Origin: Paenarthrobacter aurescens
GTDB lineage: Bacteria; Actinomycetota; Actinomycetes; Actinomycetales; Micrococcaceae
DNA: 64,000 nt
Direction of reading: 5' to 3'
Assembly (NCBI RefSeq): GCF_025421775.1
Contig: NZ_JAOEFX010000008.1
Coordinates: forward strand, 186,001-250,000
Shown here: positions 14,192-21,711 of the stretch, in pieces
Position numbering within the stretch: the stretch's first letter is position 1
Layout of the letters: each line of letters opens with the position of its first letter
Notes under the pieces: model-generated
Databases searched by the model: none
The model's input: only the letters and a program-made list of their open reading frames with translations
What the model was told of the DNA's origin: nothing
Position numbers and translations under genes: made by a program

Positions 14192-15879
14192 GCATTCCCG
14201 GCAGCACGAACAAGTCGGATCCCGGCTTCGCCACTCCGGATCCCGGCTTCGCCACTCCGGATCCCGGCTTGGCCACTCCGGATCCCGGCTTGGCCACTCC
14301 GGGACCCGGAGTTGCCAGACCGCGACGGGTTCTGAAGAGGTCCACACTTTGGGCTGCAGCCGCTGGAGTGGCATCGGGCGGTGCCGGAATCGCCGCAGGA
14401 GAGCTGACCGCCGGTCTCCTGAGCCCTTTGGTCTCGCCGGTCACGGCCCTTGGCGGAGCCGTGATCGATGCCGTGCCGCCGGGTGTGAAGGATCTGGCAG
14501 TTCAACTGTTTGGTACGGCCGACAAGATCGTGTTGGTAGCGACCATCGGGTTGGTCGCAGGGATTCTGGCGGCCCTCGCGGGTGTCCTGGAGCATCGCCG
14601 CACCGGGTGGGGGCTGGCACTGGCAGGACTGGCTGGAGCGGCGGGGCTGACCGCCGTCGTGACGCGTGCGCAGGCAAGCCCGCAGGCCGCCCTTGCTCCG
14701 ATCGTCGCGGCAGTTGTCACGATGCTGTTGTTGCGGGCTATGATCCGGCGGCTCGCAACCTGGGCCCCGACCGATGAACGGCCGGCGCGACAGGACGATG
14801 ATCCTGCGCCCCTTGCCCGGCGGAGCTTCCTGAACGCGCTCGCCGGAACTTCCATCGCCGCAGTCGTGGCAGGAACCGTTACCGCCATCCTCACCCGGGC
14901 GACGGCCGTGGCTTCAGGATTCCGCGGTTCGATGACGCTTCCTGAGCCCGCCACAGCACCCCAACCCGTCCCCGCAGGCGCGACCCTCCCTGTAGACGGC
15001 ATCAGCCCCTTGGTGACCCCGAATACCGACTTCTACAGGATTGACACGGCCCTGACGGTTCCCGCCATCGACCCACCTGCCTGGAAGCTGAAGGTCACCG
15101 GTTTGGTGGAGCGGGAAATCGAACTGGACTTCGCCACGCTTCTCGCCAAACCGATGACCGAGCGCCACATCACCATCGCCTGCGTGTCCAACAACGTAGG
15201 CGGCGACCTCATCGGCAACGCCCTGTGGCTCGGCTGGCCTGTCCGCGAACTGCTGGCGATGGCCGGCCCAAAGCCCGGCGCGGACATGGTGCTGTCCACC
15301 AGTAATGACGGTTGGACGGCCAGCACCCCCTTGGAGGCACTCACTGACGACCGGGACGCACTGCTGGCCGTCGGCATGAACGGTGAGCCACTGCCGCTGG
15401 AGCACGGCTTCCCTGTGCGGATGATCGTGCCAGGACTTTACGGATTCGTCTCGGCCACAAAGTGGTTGACCGAACTGAAAGTCACACGCTTTGCCGACGA
15501 CACGGCCTACTGGACTCCCCGGGGCTGGAGTGATCACGGACCCATCAAGACGCAGTCGCGCATCGACGTTCCCCGAAGCGGCCGGACGGTCCAACCGGGC
15601 AAGGTGCAATTCGGTGGTGTTGCCTGGGCCCAACACCGGGGCGTCAACCGCGTAGAGCTCCGGGTCAACCGCGGTCCTTGGCAACAGGCAAACCTGGCGG
15701 GCTCCATATCCACCGACACGTGGTGCCAGTGGCAACTCGGCATGGATCTCACCCCAGGCGACTATGAAGTACAAGTGCGGGCCACCGATTCCACCGGCGA
15801 ACCCCAGACTGAAGACAAAGCCCCCGTGGCTCCCGACGGCGCCACGGGGTACCACACCATCAGCGTGAAGGTGGGCTGA
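14188..15879 (+). CDS. Membrane-anchored sulfite-oxidase-family molybdoenzyme
   Basis: 563 residues. The N-terminus has five seven-residue repeats of the DPGFATP type (about 11-45), followed by four or five hydrophobic segments between residues 52 and 240; the last is preceded by ARRSFLNAL, a twin-arginine-like motif. From about 245 the oxidoreductase molybdopterin domain begins: NTDFYRIDTALTVP, then ITIACVSNNVGGDLIGNALW, with Cys332 the expected molybdenum ligand, and GFPVRMIVPGLYG. The C-terminal Mo-co dimerisation-like domain starts near 445. The physiological substrate is unknown; the fold is that of sulfite oxidase and YedY. It starts in an ATGA overlap with the kinase and is followed by Moco synthesis genes, so the operon appears to make both the enzyme and its cofactor. 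Confidence 0.9.
   Translation: MSIPGSTNKSDPGFATPDPGFATPDPGLATPDPGLATPGPGVARPRRVLKRSTLWAAAAGVASGGAGIAAGELTAGLLSPLVSPVTALGGAVIDAVPPGVKDLAVQLFGTADKIVLVATIGLVAGILAALAGVLEHRRTGWGLALAGLAGAAGLTAVVTRAQASPQAALAPIVAAVVTMLLLRAMIRRLATWAPTDERPARQDDDPAPLARRSFLNALAGTSIAAVVAGTVTAILTRATAVASGFRGSMTLPEPATAPQPVPAGATLPVDGISPLVTPNTDFYRIDTALTVPAIDPPAWKLKVTGLVEREIELDFATLLAKPMTERHITIACVSNNVGGDLIGNALWLGWPVRELLAMAGPKPGADMVLSTSNDGWTASTPLEALTDDRDALLAVGMNGEPLPLEHGFPVRMIVPGLYGFVSATKWLTELKVTRFADDTAYWTPRGWSDHGPIKTQSRIDVPRSGRTVQPGKVQFGGVAWAQHRGVNRVELRVNRGPWQQANLAGSISTDTWCQWQLGMDLTPGDYEVQVRATDSTGEPQTEDKAPVAPDGATGYHTISVKVG
14218..14322 (+). repeat. Tandem 21-bp repeats in the molybdoenzyme gene
   Basis: Four nearly identical 21-bp units, each starting GATCCCGGCTT, run from 14218 to 14301, with a degenerate fifth to 14322. 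They encode DPGFATP twice, DPGLATP twice and GPGVARP. The units differ by one codon, so copy number may vary between strains. Confidence 0.9.
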
Positions 15880-15900
15880 GGCCCTAGTCTGGGTACGTCC

Positions 15901-15915
15901 GGGGAATTCCCCGTT
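15901..15915 (+). terminator. Short palindrome before moeA
   Basis: GGGGAATTCCCC (15901-15912) with a flanking C/G pair and a following TTT can fold into a small hairpin between the molybdoenzyme and moeA. A TAGTCT hexamer at 15885-15890 could be a -10. It may set a lower level for moeA and the genes after it. Confidence 0.35.
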
Positions 15916-15944
15916 TGCCAGCGTGCCCACACAGGAGGATGTCC

Positions 15945-17165
15945 GTGCCCAGATCAGTTGCAGCCCACCGCCAGGCAGTGGTGGAACTGCTGACCGGCGC
16001 GACCACCAGCAACGGCCGCCTCCGATTGCCGTTGCTGGAAGCGCTGGGAAAGGCGCTCGCCGCCGATGTCCATGCGCCGCTTTCGCTGCCGCCGTTCGCC
16101 AATTCCCAGATGGACGGCTTTGCCGTCCGTTCAGCGGATATTCCCGACGACGGCGCGGAGCTCTGGGTAGCGGCGCCCGTCCCGGCAGGTGCCGAACCGG
16201 CAGCTCTGAAGTCCGGCTTCGCGGCCCCCATCATGACCGGGGCGATGATCCCTGACGGGGCTGACGCCGTCGTACCTATCGAGAAGGCGACGCCGAACGC
16301 ATTTCCTGACGCGACAGCCAGGGACGCGGTCGTGGACCTTCCTGCCGTCGCTCCCGGTACATACGTGCGGAACCGGGGCAGTGACATCGAGAAGGGTGCG
16401 CTTGCCCTGCCCGCCGGTACCCTGCTGGGACCGGCGCAGCTTGGCTTATTGGCGGCCTTGGGCCTGACGGCCGTTGACGTCCGTGAGCCGCTGCTGGTCC
16501 TCCTGGTTACCACTGGAGACGAAGTGGTGGAGCCGGGAGAAGAACTCTCGGCAGGGAAGATCTATGACTCCAACGGAACACTGCTCGAAGCCTCCATGCG
16601 GCAGGCTGGCCTGAGGGTGGTTCGTACAGGCATTTCCGACGACGATCCCGCAAGCCTGCTGACCGAACTTCACCGCCACACCCGTAATACTGACAACCCC
16701 GTTGACCTCGTGGTCACCACCGGGGGCGTCAGCAAGGGTGCCTACGAAGTAGTCCGCCAGGCCATGGCCGGCCATCCCGTTGATTTCCTGCCTGTGGCCA
16801 TGCAGCCCGGCGGACCGCAGGGTCTGGGGACGTTCAACGGTGTTCCCTTCCTTGGCTTTCCCGGGAACCCCGTCAGTTGCCTGGTGTCCTTCGAAATGTT
16901 CCTCCGGCCAGCCCTTTCACAGGTGATGGGTACGCCTGCGCTGCGGGCCGTCCGGACGGCGATCCTGGCCGAACCACTGACCTCGCCCGAGGGCAAGCAC
17001 CAGGTCCGACGCGGCAGCGTCGGCGCGGACGGCATGCTGCGCATGGAAGGTGGTGCGGGTTCGCACCTGGTCCATGCCTTGGCCCGAGCCAATGCGTTGG
17101 TCCAGATCCCCGTCGGCGTCACGGAACTCGCCGCAGGAGCCGAAGTGGAAGTATGGATGCTGTGA
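15945..17165 (+). CDS. moeA: Molybdopterin molybdenumtransferase
   Basis: MoeA inserts molybdate into adenylylated molybdopterin, releasing AMP. 406 residues from GTG 15945. Domain order is as in the family: domain with PPFANSQMDGFAVRSADI, a beta-rich domain with GAMIPDGADAVVPIE and NRGSDIEKG, the MogA-like catalytic domain with LLVTTGDEVVEPGEEL, SNGTLLEA and TTGGVSKGAYEVV, PQGLGTFNGVPFLGFPGNPVS, then the C-terminal beta domain. AGGAGG lies 6 nt before the GTG; an ATG two codons earlier abuts the Shine-Dalgarno and is less likely. It overlaps moaC by 13 bp. Confidence 0.94.
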   Translation: MPRSVAAHRQAVVELLTGATTSNGRLRLPLLEALGKALAADVHAPLSLPPFANSQMDGFAVRSADIPDDGAELWVAAPVPAGAEPAALKSGFAAPIMTGAMIPDGADAVVPIEKATPNAFPDATARDAVVDLPAVAPGTYVRNRGSDIEKGALALPAGTLLGPAQLGLLAALGLTAVDVREPLLVLLVTTGDEVVEPGEELSAGKIYDSNGTLLEASMRQAGLRVVRTGISDDDPASLLTELHRHTRNTDNPVDLVVTTGGVSKGAYEVVRQAMAGHPVDFLPVAMQPGGPQGLGTFNGVPFLGFPGNPVSCLVSFEMFLRPALSQVMGTPALRAVRTAILAEPLTSPEGKHQVRRGSVGADGMLRMEGGAGSHLVHALARANALVQIPVGVTELAAGAEVEVWML

Positions 17166-17686
17166 ATGAAACTTCCGGGACCACAGAACACAACGGCCTG
17201 ACCCACCTCCGGCAGGACGGCACCGCGCAGATGGTGGACGTATCTGGGAAAGCCGTCACCACGCGTGAAGCCACAGCATCGGCCACGGTCCGCAGCACAG
17301 CCGAAGTGCTGGCCCTGCTGGGTGCGGGTGAGTTGCCCAAGGGCGATGCGCTCGCCGTGGCACGTGTTGCGGGGATCATGGCTGCGAAGAAGACCCCGGA
17401 GCTGATCCCCTTGTGCCATCCGTTGCCGATCTCAAAGGTCACCGTGGATTTCGAACTGGGGGCTGACTCCGTTGGAATTCTGGCGACCGTCAAGACGCGG
17501 GGCGTGACCGGCGTCGAAATGGAAGCGTTGACTGCGGCATCGGTAGCGGCCTTGAGCGTCTACGACATGATCAAAGCCGTGGACAAGCATGCCGTGTTGA
17601 CGGATATCCGGGTGCTTGCCAAGAGCGGCGGAAAGAGTGGCGATTGGGCCGTCGCCGGGAGCGCACAAGGGGAGGCCGGCGCATGA
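17153..17686 (+). CDS. moaC: Cyclic pyranopterin monophosphate synthase
   Basis: MoaC converts 3',8-cyclo-GTP from MoaA into cyclic pyranopterin monophosphate. The 177 residues contain the family blocks LTHLRQDGTAQMVDVSGK, KKTPELIPLCHPLPISKV, GVTGVEMEALTAASVAALSVYDM and KAVDKHAVLTDIRVLAKSGGKSG, with the catalytic Asp and Lys in the last. The ATG at 17153 overlaps the end of moeA; a GTG at 17162 is possible. The stop overlaps the next start in ATGA. Confidence 0.95.
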   Translation: MDAVNETSGTTEHNGLTHLRQDGTAQMVDVSGKAVTTREATASATVRSTAEVLALLGAGELPKGDALAVARVAGIMAAKKTPELIPLCHPLPISKVTVDFELGADSVGILATVKTRGVTGVEMEALTAASVAALSVYDMIKAVDKHAVLTDIRVLAKSGGKSGDWAVAGSAQGEAGA

Positions 17687-18186
17687 GCGCGTGCGAGCCG
17701 AACGCGCACGGGCCGCGTAAGGCCGGCATCGTCATTGCGTCTACGCGGGCAGCAGCAGGGGTCTACGCCGATGAGACGGGCCCAATCATCCTGGATTGGC
17801 TCAACGAACACGGCTTCGACACGTTTCCCACCATGGTGGTGCCGGACGGTGAACCGGTGGGAGCTGCCCTGAGGGCACTCCTGACACAGGAACCAGCGGT
17901 AGTCATCACCAGCGGTGGCACGGGCCTCAGCCCGGACGACCGTACCCCGGAGATGACGCTTCCACTCCTGGACCGCGAGATTCCAGGCATCATGGAGGGG
18001 ATCCGGCGCGCAGGCACTGTGAAGACCCCCATGGCCATGCTGAGCCGGGGCCATGCCGGCGCCGCGGGAAAGACGTTTATCATCAACCTGCCGGGATCTC
18101 CGAAAGGCGTCATGGACGGTTTGGCCGTCCTTGACCCGGTCATCGGGCACCTGTGCGAGCAATTGGAAGGAAGCCATGGGCATTGA
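17683..18186 (+). CDS. mog: MogA/MoaB-type molybdopterin adenylyltransferase
   Basis: Adenylylates molybdopterin before molybdenum insertion. 167 residues with the MPT-binding fold: GIVIASTRAAAGVYADETGP, VVITSGGTGLSPDDRTPEM (the TSGGTG motif with Asp for substrate binding) and TFIINLPGSPKGVMDGL. MogA and MoaB cannot be separated with confidence here; placement inside a moeA-moaC-moaE operon fits either. It starts in ATGA with moaC and overlaps moaE by 11 bp. Confidence 0.9.
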   Translation: MSACEPNAHGPRKAGIVIASTRAAAGVYADETGPIILDWLNEHGFDTFPTMVVPDGEPVGAALRALLTQEPAVVITSGGTGLSPDDRTPEMTLPLLDREIPGIMEGIRRAGTVKTPMAMLSRGHAGAAGKTFIINLPGSPKGVMDGLAVLDPVIGHLCEQLEGSHGH

Positions 18187-18631
18187 AACGGACTTCGAAG
18201 TAGTCAGCGCCGTCCTCAGCGCCGAGCCCATCTCCGTTGACCAAGCCATCAAGGCTGTCGAATCGGATACTGCCGGTGCTGTGGTCAGTTTCAGCGGCGT
18301 CGTAAGGAACCACGATGGCGGCAAGGCCGTGGACCGGCTCAGCTATAGCGCCCATCCCACGGCACACCAGGTCATGTCCGACGTCGTGGCGCAGTTGGTC
18401 GCCGAGCACTCAGGCGAAGCCGACCAACCCGTCCGCATCTGGGCGGCCCACCGTATCGGGACGCTGGAAATCGGCGATCCCGCACTGGTGTGTGCCGTAG
18501 CGGCTGCCCACCGCGGACAGGCGTTCGCCGTCTGCTCCGAACTGGTGGACAGGGTCAAAGAGCAGGTCCCCATTTGGAAGGAACAGTTCTTCGCCGACGG
18601 CACCGTGGAGTGGGTTGGCGCGGGGGAGTAG
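18176..18631 (+). CDS. moaE: MoaE, large subunit of molybdopterin synthase
   Basis: MoaE holds the active site that uses MoaD thiocarboxylate to put the dithiolene into molybdopterin. The 151 residues show GAVVSFSGVVRNHDGGKAVD, AHRIGTLEIGDPALVCAVAAAHR and VDRVKEQVPIWKEQFFADG; the lysines in KEQVPIWK are the catalytic ones in the family. GGAAGG lies before the ATG, inside the end of mog. It closes the operon that began with the response regulator; its partner MoaD is on the opposite strand next to moaA. Confidence 0.94.
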   Translation: MGIETDFEVVSAVLSAEPISVDQAIKAVESDTAGAVVSFSGVVRNHDGGKAVDRLSYSAHPTAHQVMSDVVAQLVAEHSGEADQPVRIWAAHRIGTLEIGDPALVCAVAAAHRGQAFAVCSELVDRVKEQVPIWKEQFFADGTVEWVGAGE

Positions 18632-18649
18632 GCCGGAGTAACGGTTCCT

Positions 18650-18667
18650 GCCGGGCTCCGGCCCGGC
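18650..18667 (+). terminator. Hairpin after moaE
   Basis: GCCGGGC (18650-18656) and GCCCGGC (18661-18667) pair around TCCG. No U-tract; the dapB -10 starts 3 bp later. Confidence 0.5.
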
Positions 18668-18669
18668 GG

Positions 18670-18682
18670 TAGGGTTAATGTC
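18670..18682 (+). promoter_or_regulatory. Leaderless-type -10 for dapB
   Basis: TAGGGT (18670-18675), 7 nt, then ATG at 18683. Confidence 0.6.
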
Positions 18683-19441
18683 ATGACCGAACAACTTGCT
18701 GTTGCAGTGCTGGGCGCCAACGGGCGCATGGGAATCGAAGCCGTGAAGGCTGTGGAAGCAGCTGCCGACATGAAGCTCGTGGCCGCTTTGGGCCGCGGCG
18801 ATTCCTTGGAAACCCTGCTCGACGCCGGCGCGCAGTACGTTGTTGACCTCACCGTCCCGGACATCACGGAGACCAACGTCCGCTTCGCTGTGGAGCACGG
18901 TATCCACGCTGTCGTGGGCACCACTGGTTGGGACGCCGGCAGACTGGATTCCCTGCGTGTGCTGTTGGAGCAGAAGCCTGACACTGGTGTCCTGATCGCC
19001 CCGAACTTTGCCCTTGGATCAGTACTGGCGTCTGCGTTCGCGGCCAAGGCTTCGCAGTATTTCGAGTCCGTGGAAATCATCGAACTGCACCACCCCAATA
19101 AGGTGGATGCGCCCTCCGGCACGGCAGTACGCACGGCACAGTTGATTGCCGAAGCGAGGCAGGAAGCCGGTGTCCCGGCCAGCCCGGACGCCACCGAAAC
19201 GTCGTTGGACGGCGCGCGAGGCTGTGACGTGGAGGGGATCCGTGTGCACAGCGTCCGCCTCCGCGGTCTGGTTGCCCACCAGGAAGTGCTTTTCGGCGGT
19301 CCTGGCGAACAACTGACGCTGCGCCACGATTCCTTTGACCGTGCCTCTTTCATGCCCGGCGTTCTGCTGGGTCTGCGCAAGGTCGCAGCCAACCCGGGCC
19401 TCACTGTGGGCTTGGACGGCTACTTGGACCTGGGGCTCTAG
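18683..19441 (+). CDS. dapB: 4-hydroxy-tetrahydrodipicolinate reductase
   Basis: DapB reduces hydroxy-tetrahydrodipicolinate with NAD(P)H in lysine and meso-diaminopimelate synthesis. The 252 residues start with the Rossmann motif AVLGANGRMG; GTTGW lies in the middle, and the substrate-binding/catalytic stretch ELHHPNKVDAPSGTAV carries the catalytic histidine pair and lysine. GVRG is replaced by EGIRVHSVRLRGLVAHQEVLFG, typical of actinobacterial DapB. Leaderless arrangement supports the ATG. dapA and dapF occur later in this window but are not adjacent. Confidence 0.96.
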   Translation: MTEQLAVAVLGANGRMGIEAVKAVEAAADMKLVAALGRGDSLETLLDAGAQYVVDLTVPDITETNVRFAVEHGIHAVVGTTGWDAGRLDSLRVLLEQKPDTGVLIAPNFALGSVLASAFAAKASQYFESVEIIELHHPNKVDAPSGTAVRTAQLIAEARQEAGVPASPDATETSLDGARGCDVEGIRVHSVRLRGLVAHQEVLFGGPGEQLTLRHDSFDRASFMPGVLLGLRKVAANPGLTVGLDGYLDLGL

Positions 19442-19444
19442 GCC

Positions 19445-19933
19445 ATGGCTAACTTCTGGACGTCACTGAAGAAGAACCGCACCAAAATCTGGGTTGGCGC
19501 CATCACCTTGCTGCTGGTGCTGTATCTGGTGGTCTCGGTACAGCGTTCCTTCCTGCTGCTTGGTGATCCCAACCTGGTGGCCAAGGGCATCGGAGCGGCT
19601 TACTTGGTCCTGCCCATCGTCGGCGCGTGGGCCCTCATCCGCGAATTGCTTTTCGGCGCCCGGACCGAACAAATGGCCAAGGTTCTGGAGGCCGAAGGCG
19701 GGCTTCCCGAGGACACCCTGCCCCGCACTCCCGGCGGGCGGATTGTCCGCGCTGCCGCTGACGCCGAGTTCGAGAAGTACCGTGCCGAAGCCGAAGCCGC
19801 GCCGGAGGATTGGCGCTCTTGGTTCCGCCTGAGCTGTGCCTATGACGCTTCAGGAGACCGCAAGCGTGCCCGCGCCTCCATGCGTGACGCTGTGAAGCTC
19901 TTCCGTTCTCAGCCCACAGCCGCGGGCCGGTAG
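19445..19933 (+). CDS. Membrane protein with TPR-like C-terminus, next to dapB
   Basis: 162 residues. Two hydrophobic helices (about 16-36 and 48-67) are followed by a soluble alpha-helical tail in which EDWRSWFRLSCAYDASGDRKRARASM resembles one tetratricopeptide-type helix pair. Mycobacteria also have a conserved membrane protein directly after dapB, so this is likely a conserved actinobacterial neighbour. It starts 3 bp after the dapB stop and is probably co-transcribed. Function unknown; a scaffold role at the membrane would fit a TPR-like tail but is unproven. Its last 25 bp overlap the convergent next gene. Confidence 0.75.
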   Translation: MANFWTSLKKNRTKIWVGAITLLLVLYLVVSVQRSFLLLGDPNLVAKGIGAAYLVLPIVGAWALIRELLFGARTEQMAKVLEAEGGLPEDTLPRTPGGRIVRAAADAEFEKYRAEAEAAPEDWRSWFRLSCAYDASGDRKRARASMRDAVKLFRSQPTAAGR

Positions 19934-21144
19934 CTGCCCAGCCTCGACGCCGTGTGGGCCACCCACTCAAGTGGCCCGCGGCGCCGAAGCAACGCAAAGC
20001 AGACCCCAATGGCGATGGCAGTGAAGGCCTGTGCCCAATACATGCCCTCGTCGGTCCAGCCGGGAGGCAGCGGCCGGTTGGTGAACCCGGATATCACCCA
20101 GACGTGGGCTGAGTAGAGGGTCAGCGTCATGGCGCCCGGGCCGCTGAGCACTATCAGGAAATTGACTTTCAGGCGTTCGGCCAAGTTCCCGAGCAGGAGG
20201 AAGAGACCTACCACTCCAGCGGCGACACCCCCGGTGTGCAGCAGGTCAAGGGTGGTACCGGCATGCGGGGCGGCCGTGGCCAACCACCACCACGAGTCCA
20301 CCTGCTGGAGGCCGGTCAGATTCACTTGGAGCATGCTGTCCAGAGGGTACCCCCGCGTGGCTGGGAGTGCCTCCAGGGCGGCCTGCCCGCCCCACACCTT
20401 CATGGCGAGGACGCCAACGAGTTTCGCCAGGATTGCCACTACGGATCCGCAGGCCAGCAGCAGGAGCTGCACCTTGGCCTTGGTTAAAGCCAAACGCCCG
20501 ATCACCAGTCCGATCAGGAGATATGAGATCCACTGGAATACGGGATAGTAACCCGTGAAGAACAGGTCGGCCAAGAGGCGTCCGGGTGTCCCAAGATCTT
20601 CGGTGTTCGGGTTGTGCCCCAACTGCAGGGGCGGGTCTGCATCGAGCAGCAAAGGCCGGACCAAGTAGGCCAGTACCGGCGAGACAAGGATCCACCCGAG
20701 CGCCCAGACGCAGAGCGACTTGAGCCGCAAGCCGAGGAACGGCAGGACGCACAGGAACAGTACGGCGTAGTGCACCAGGATCACGGCGACGTTGACGTCC
20801 AGGCCTCCCAGGGTGAGGCCGACGACGGCGATCACCAAGGCGCGCATGGCCACGCCGCCTCTGGCCGCCCATAGTTCGGCATCTCTGCGGGGCTCCTGTT
20901 TTCCCGTGCTCAGCGCCAGTCCAATGCCGGCAAGGACAGCAAACAGTGCCGCGGACCGGCCGGAGAACACCAGGCCCACGAACGTTGGCTCCCACTGAGG
21001 TGAGGGACCGAATGTCGGCATCAGGTGCGTGGACATCATGCCCAGCAATGCCGCACCCCTGGCTGCATCGATCCCCGTGAGACGGGCGGAAACCGAGCCG
21101 CCGCCTGGTGCTTTCCGCGGAGGCGCCGTCTCTTGCGAAGTCAT
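19909..21144 (-). CDS. Integral membrane protein, HGSNAT/DUF418-like acyltransferase-type
   Basis: 411 residues with about ten hydrophobic helices. The N-terminus reads RLTGIDAARGAALLGMMSTHL, the pattern seen in DUF1624/HGSNAT and related integral-membrane acyltransferase families (ID-ARG-A--GM), and later GAMTLTLYSAHVWVISGF resembles the C-terminal helix of the DUF418 group. A role in acyl or acetyl transfer to a cell-surface sugar or lipid is therefore likely but not certain. It is encoded against its neighbours and overlaps the preceding gene tail-to-tail by 25 bp. No clear Shine-Dalgarno or -10 was found for the ATG at 21144. Confidence 0.7.
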   Translation of the reverse strand: MTSQETAPPRKAPGGGSVSARLTGIDAARGAALLGMMSTHLMPTFGPSPQWEPTFVGLVFSGRSAALFAVLAGIGLALSTGKQEPRRDAELWAARGGVAMRALVIAVVGLTLGGLDVNVAVILVHYAVLFLCVLPFLGLRLKSLCVWALGWILVSPVLAYLVRPLLLDADPPLQLGHNPNTEDLGTPGRLLADLFFTGYYPVFQWISYLLIGLVIGRLALTKAKVQLLLLACGSVVAILAKLVGVLAMKVWGGQAALEALPATRGYPLDSMLQVNLTGLQQVDSWWWLATAAPHAGTTLDLLHTGGVAAGVVGLFLLLGNLAERLKVNFLIVLSGPGAMTLTLYSAHVWVISGFTNRPLPPGWTDEGMYWAQAFTAIAIGVCFALLRRRGPLEWVAHTASRLGSYRPAAVG

Positions 21145-21307
21145 GCAGCGATCGTCTCATGGCCCGCTGGGAAGCAACGGTAAAGTTCCACCGCAGGATT
21201 CCGTGACAGGCCGATGTTCCACCCGGGGCATGGCAGGCGTTGGTGGCGGGCGCCAAACGCACGAAATTGACCGTGCCGCCGGTCTTGGGGCTTCGACGCC
21301 CTTGTCT

Positions 21308-21323
21308 TCGAATATATGTTCGA
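21308..21323 (+). promoter_or_regulatory. LexA (SOS) box before the DUF222-like ORF
   Basis: TCGAATATATGTTCGA matches the actinobacterial/Gram-positive SOS pattern CGAAC-N4-GTTCG with one change and near-perfect dyad symmetry. It ends 1 bp before the -10 (21325) of the next gene, an ideal repressor position. The divergent acyltransferase-like gene starts 164 bp away and is a less likely target. Confidence 0.8.
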
Positions 21324-21324
21324 A

Positions 21325-21336
21325 TAACATAGCGGG
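21325..21336 (+). promoter_or_regulatory. Leaderless-type -10 for the SOS-controlled ORF
   Basis: TAACAT (21325-21330), 6 nt, then ATG at 21337. Confidence 0.6.
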
Positions 21337-21702
21337 ATGAATGATCTTCCCAAGTCGCCGGAAGGCCTTTCCGGACCCATGAAAGCAATGAGTCCCGGCG
21401 TGGTCGACTTTCTGTTCAGGCAACTCGTCGCGGGCGAACCTCCCGAAGACACCCAGTGGCGCCGCGAGGGCACGGTCCTGGCCGAGCAACCGCCGGGAGC
21501 TGAACTTGCCCGGCGCTTGTCGGAGACTGACCTGGAATCCCTGACACCGCTGGAACTGTTCGAATATGTTCGCGCCTCCCAGCGATTGGTTTCGTGGGCT
21601 GAGCAACTCAAAGAGCGGGCGGTGGCGCAGTACTGCTCAGAGCAGCCGGCGCGGACCCCCGGTATCGCCCAGCTTCATGGGAGGCAGCCCCCGGCGGAAT
21701 AG
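21337..21702 (+). CDS. DUF222-like short protein under an SOS box
   Basis: 121 residues. The segment from about 55 to 100 (GAELARRLSETDLESLTPLELF, then VRASQRLVSWAEQLKERAVAQ) resembles the N-terminal helical region of DUF222/HNH-endonuclease (13E12-type) proteins of actinobacteria. The long C-terminal part and the HNH motif are absent: the frame ends after a Pro/Gln-rich tail and a nitrilase follows 9 bp later. It may be a truncated family member or a distinct short protein. Some mycobacterial 13E12 genes are LexA-controlled, which fits the SOS box right before its -10. No toxin or nuclease residues are visible. Confidence 0.6.
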   Translation: MNDLPKSPEGLSGPMKAMSPGVVDFLFRQLVAGEPPEDTQWRREGTVLAEQPPGAELARRLSETDLESLTPLELFEYVRASQRLVSWAEQLKERAVAQYCSEQPARTPGIAQLHGRQPPAE

Positions 21703-21711
21703 GATGGTCGG
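21700..21711 (+). promoter_or_regulatory. Leaderless-type -10 for the nitrilase gene
   Basis: TAGGAT (21700-21705), 6 nt, then GTG at 21712; the hexamer starts at the stop codon of the preceding ORF. Confidence 0.6.

Noticed and set aside
14218..14322. Short CRISPR-like array
   Set aside because: The 21-bp units have no spacers and are in frame inside a gene, coding for heptapeptide repeats.
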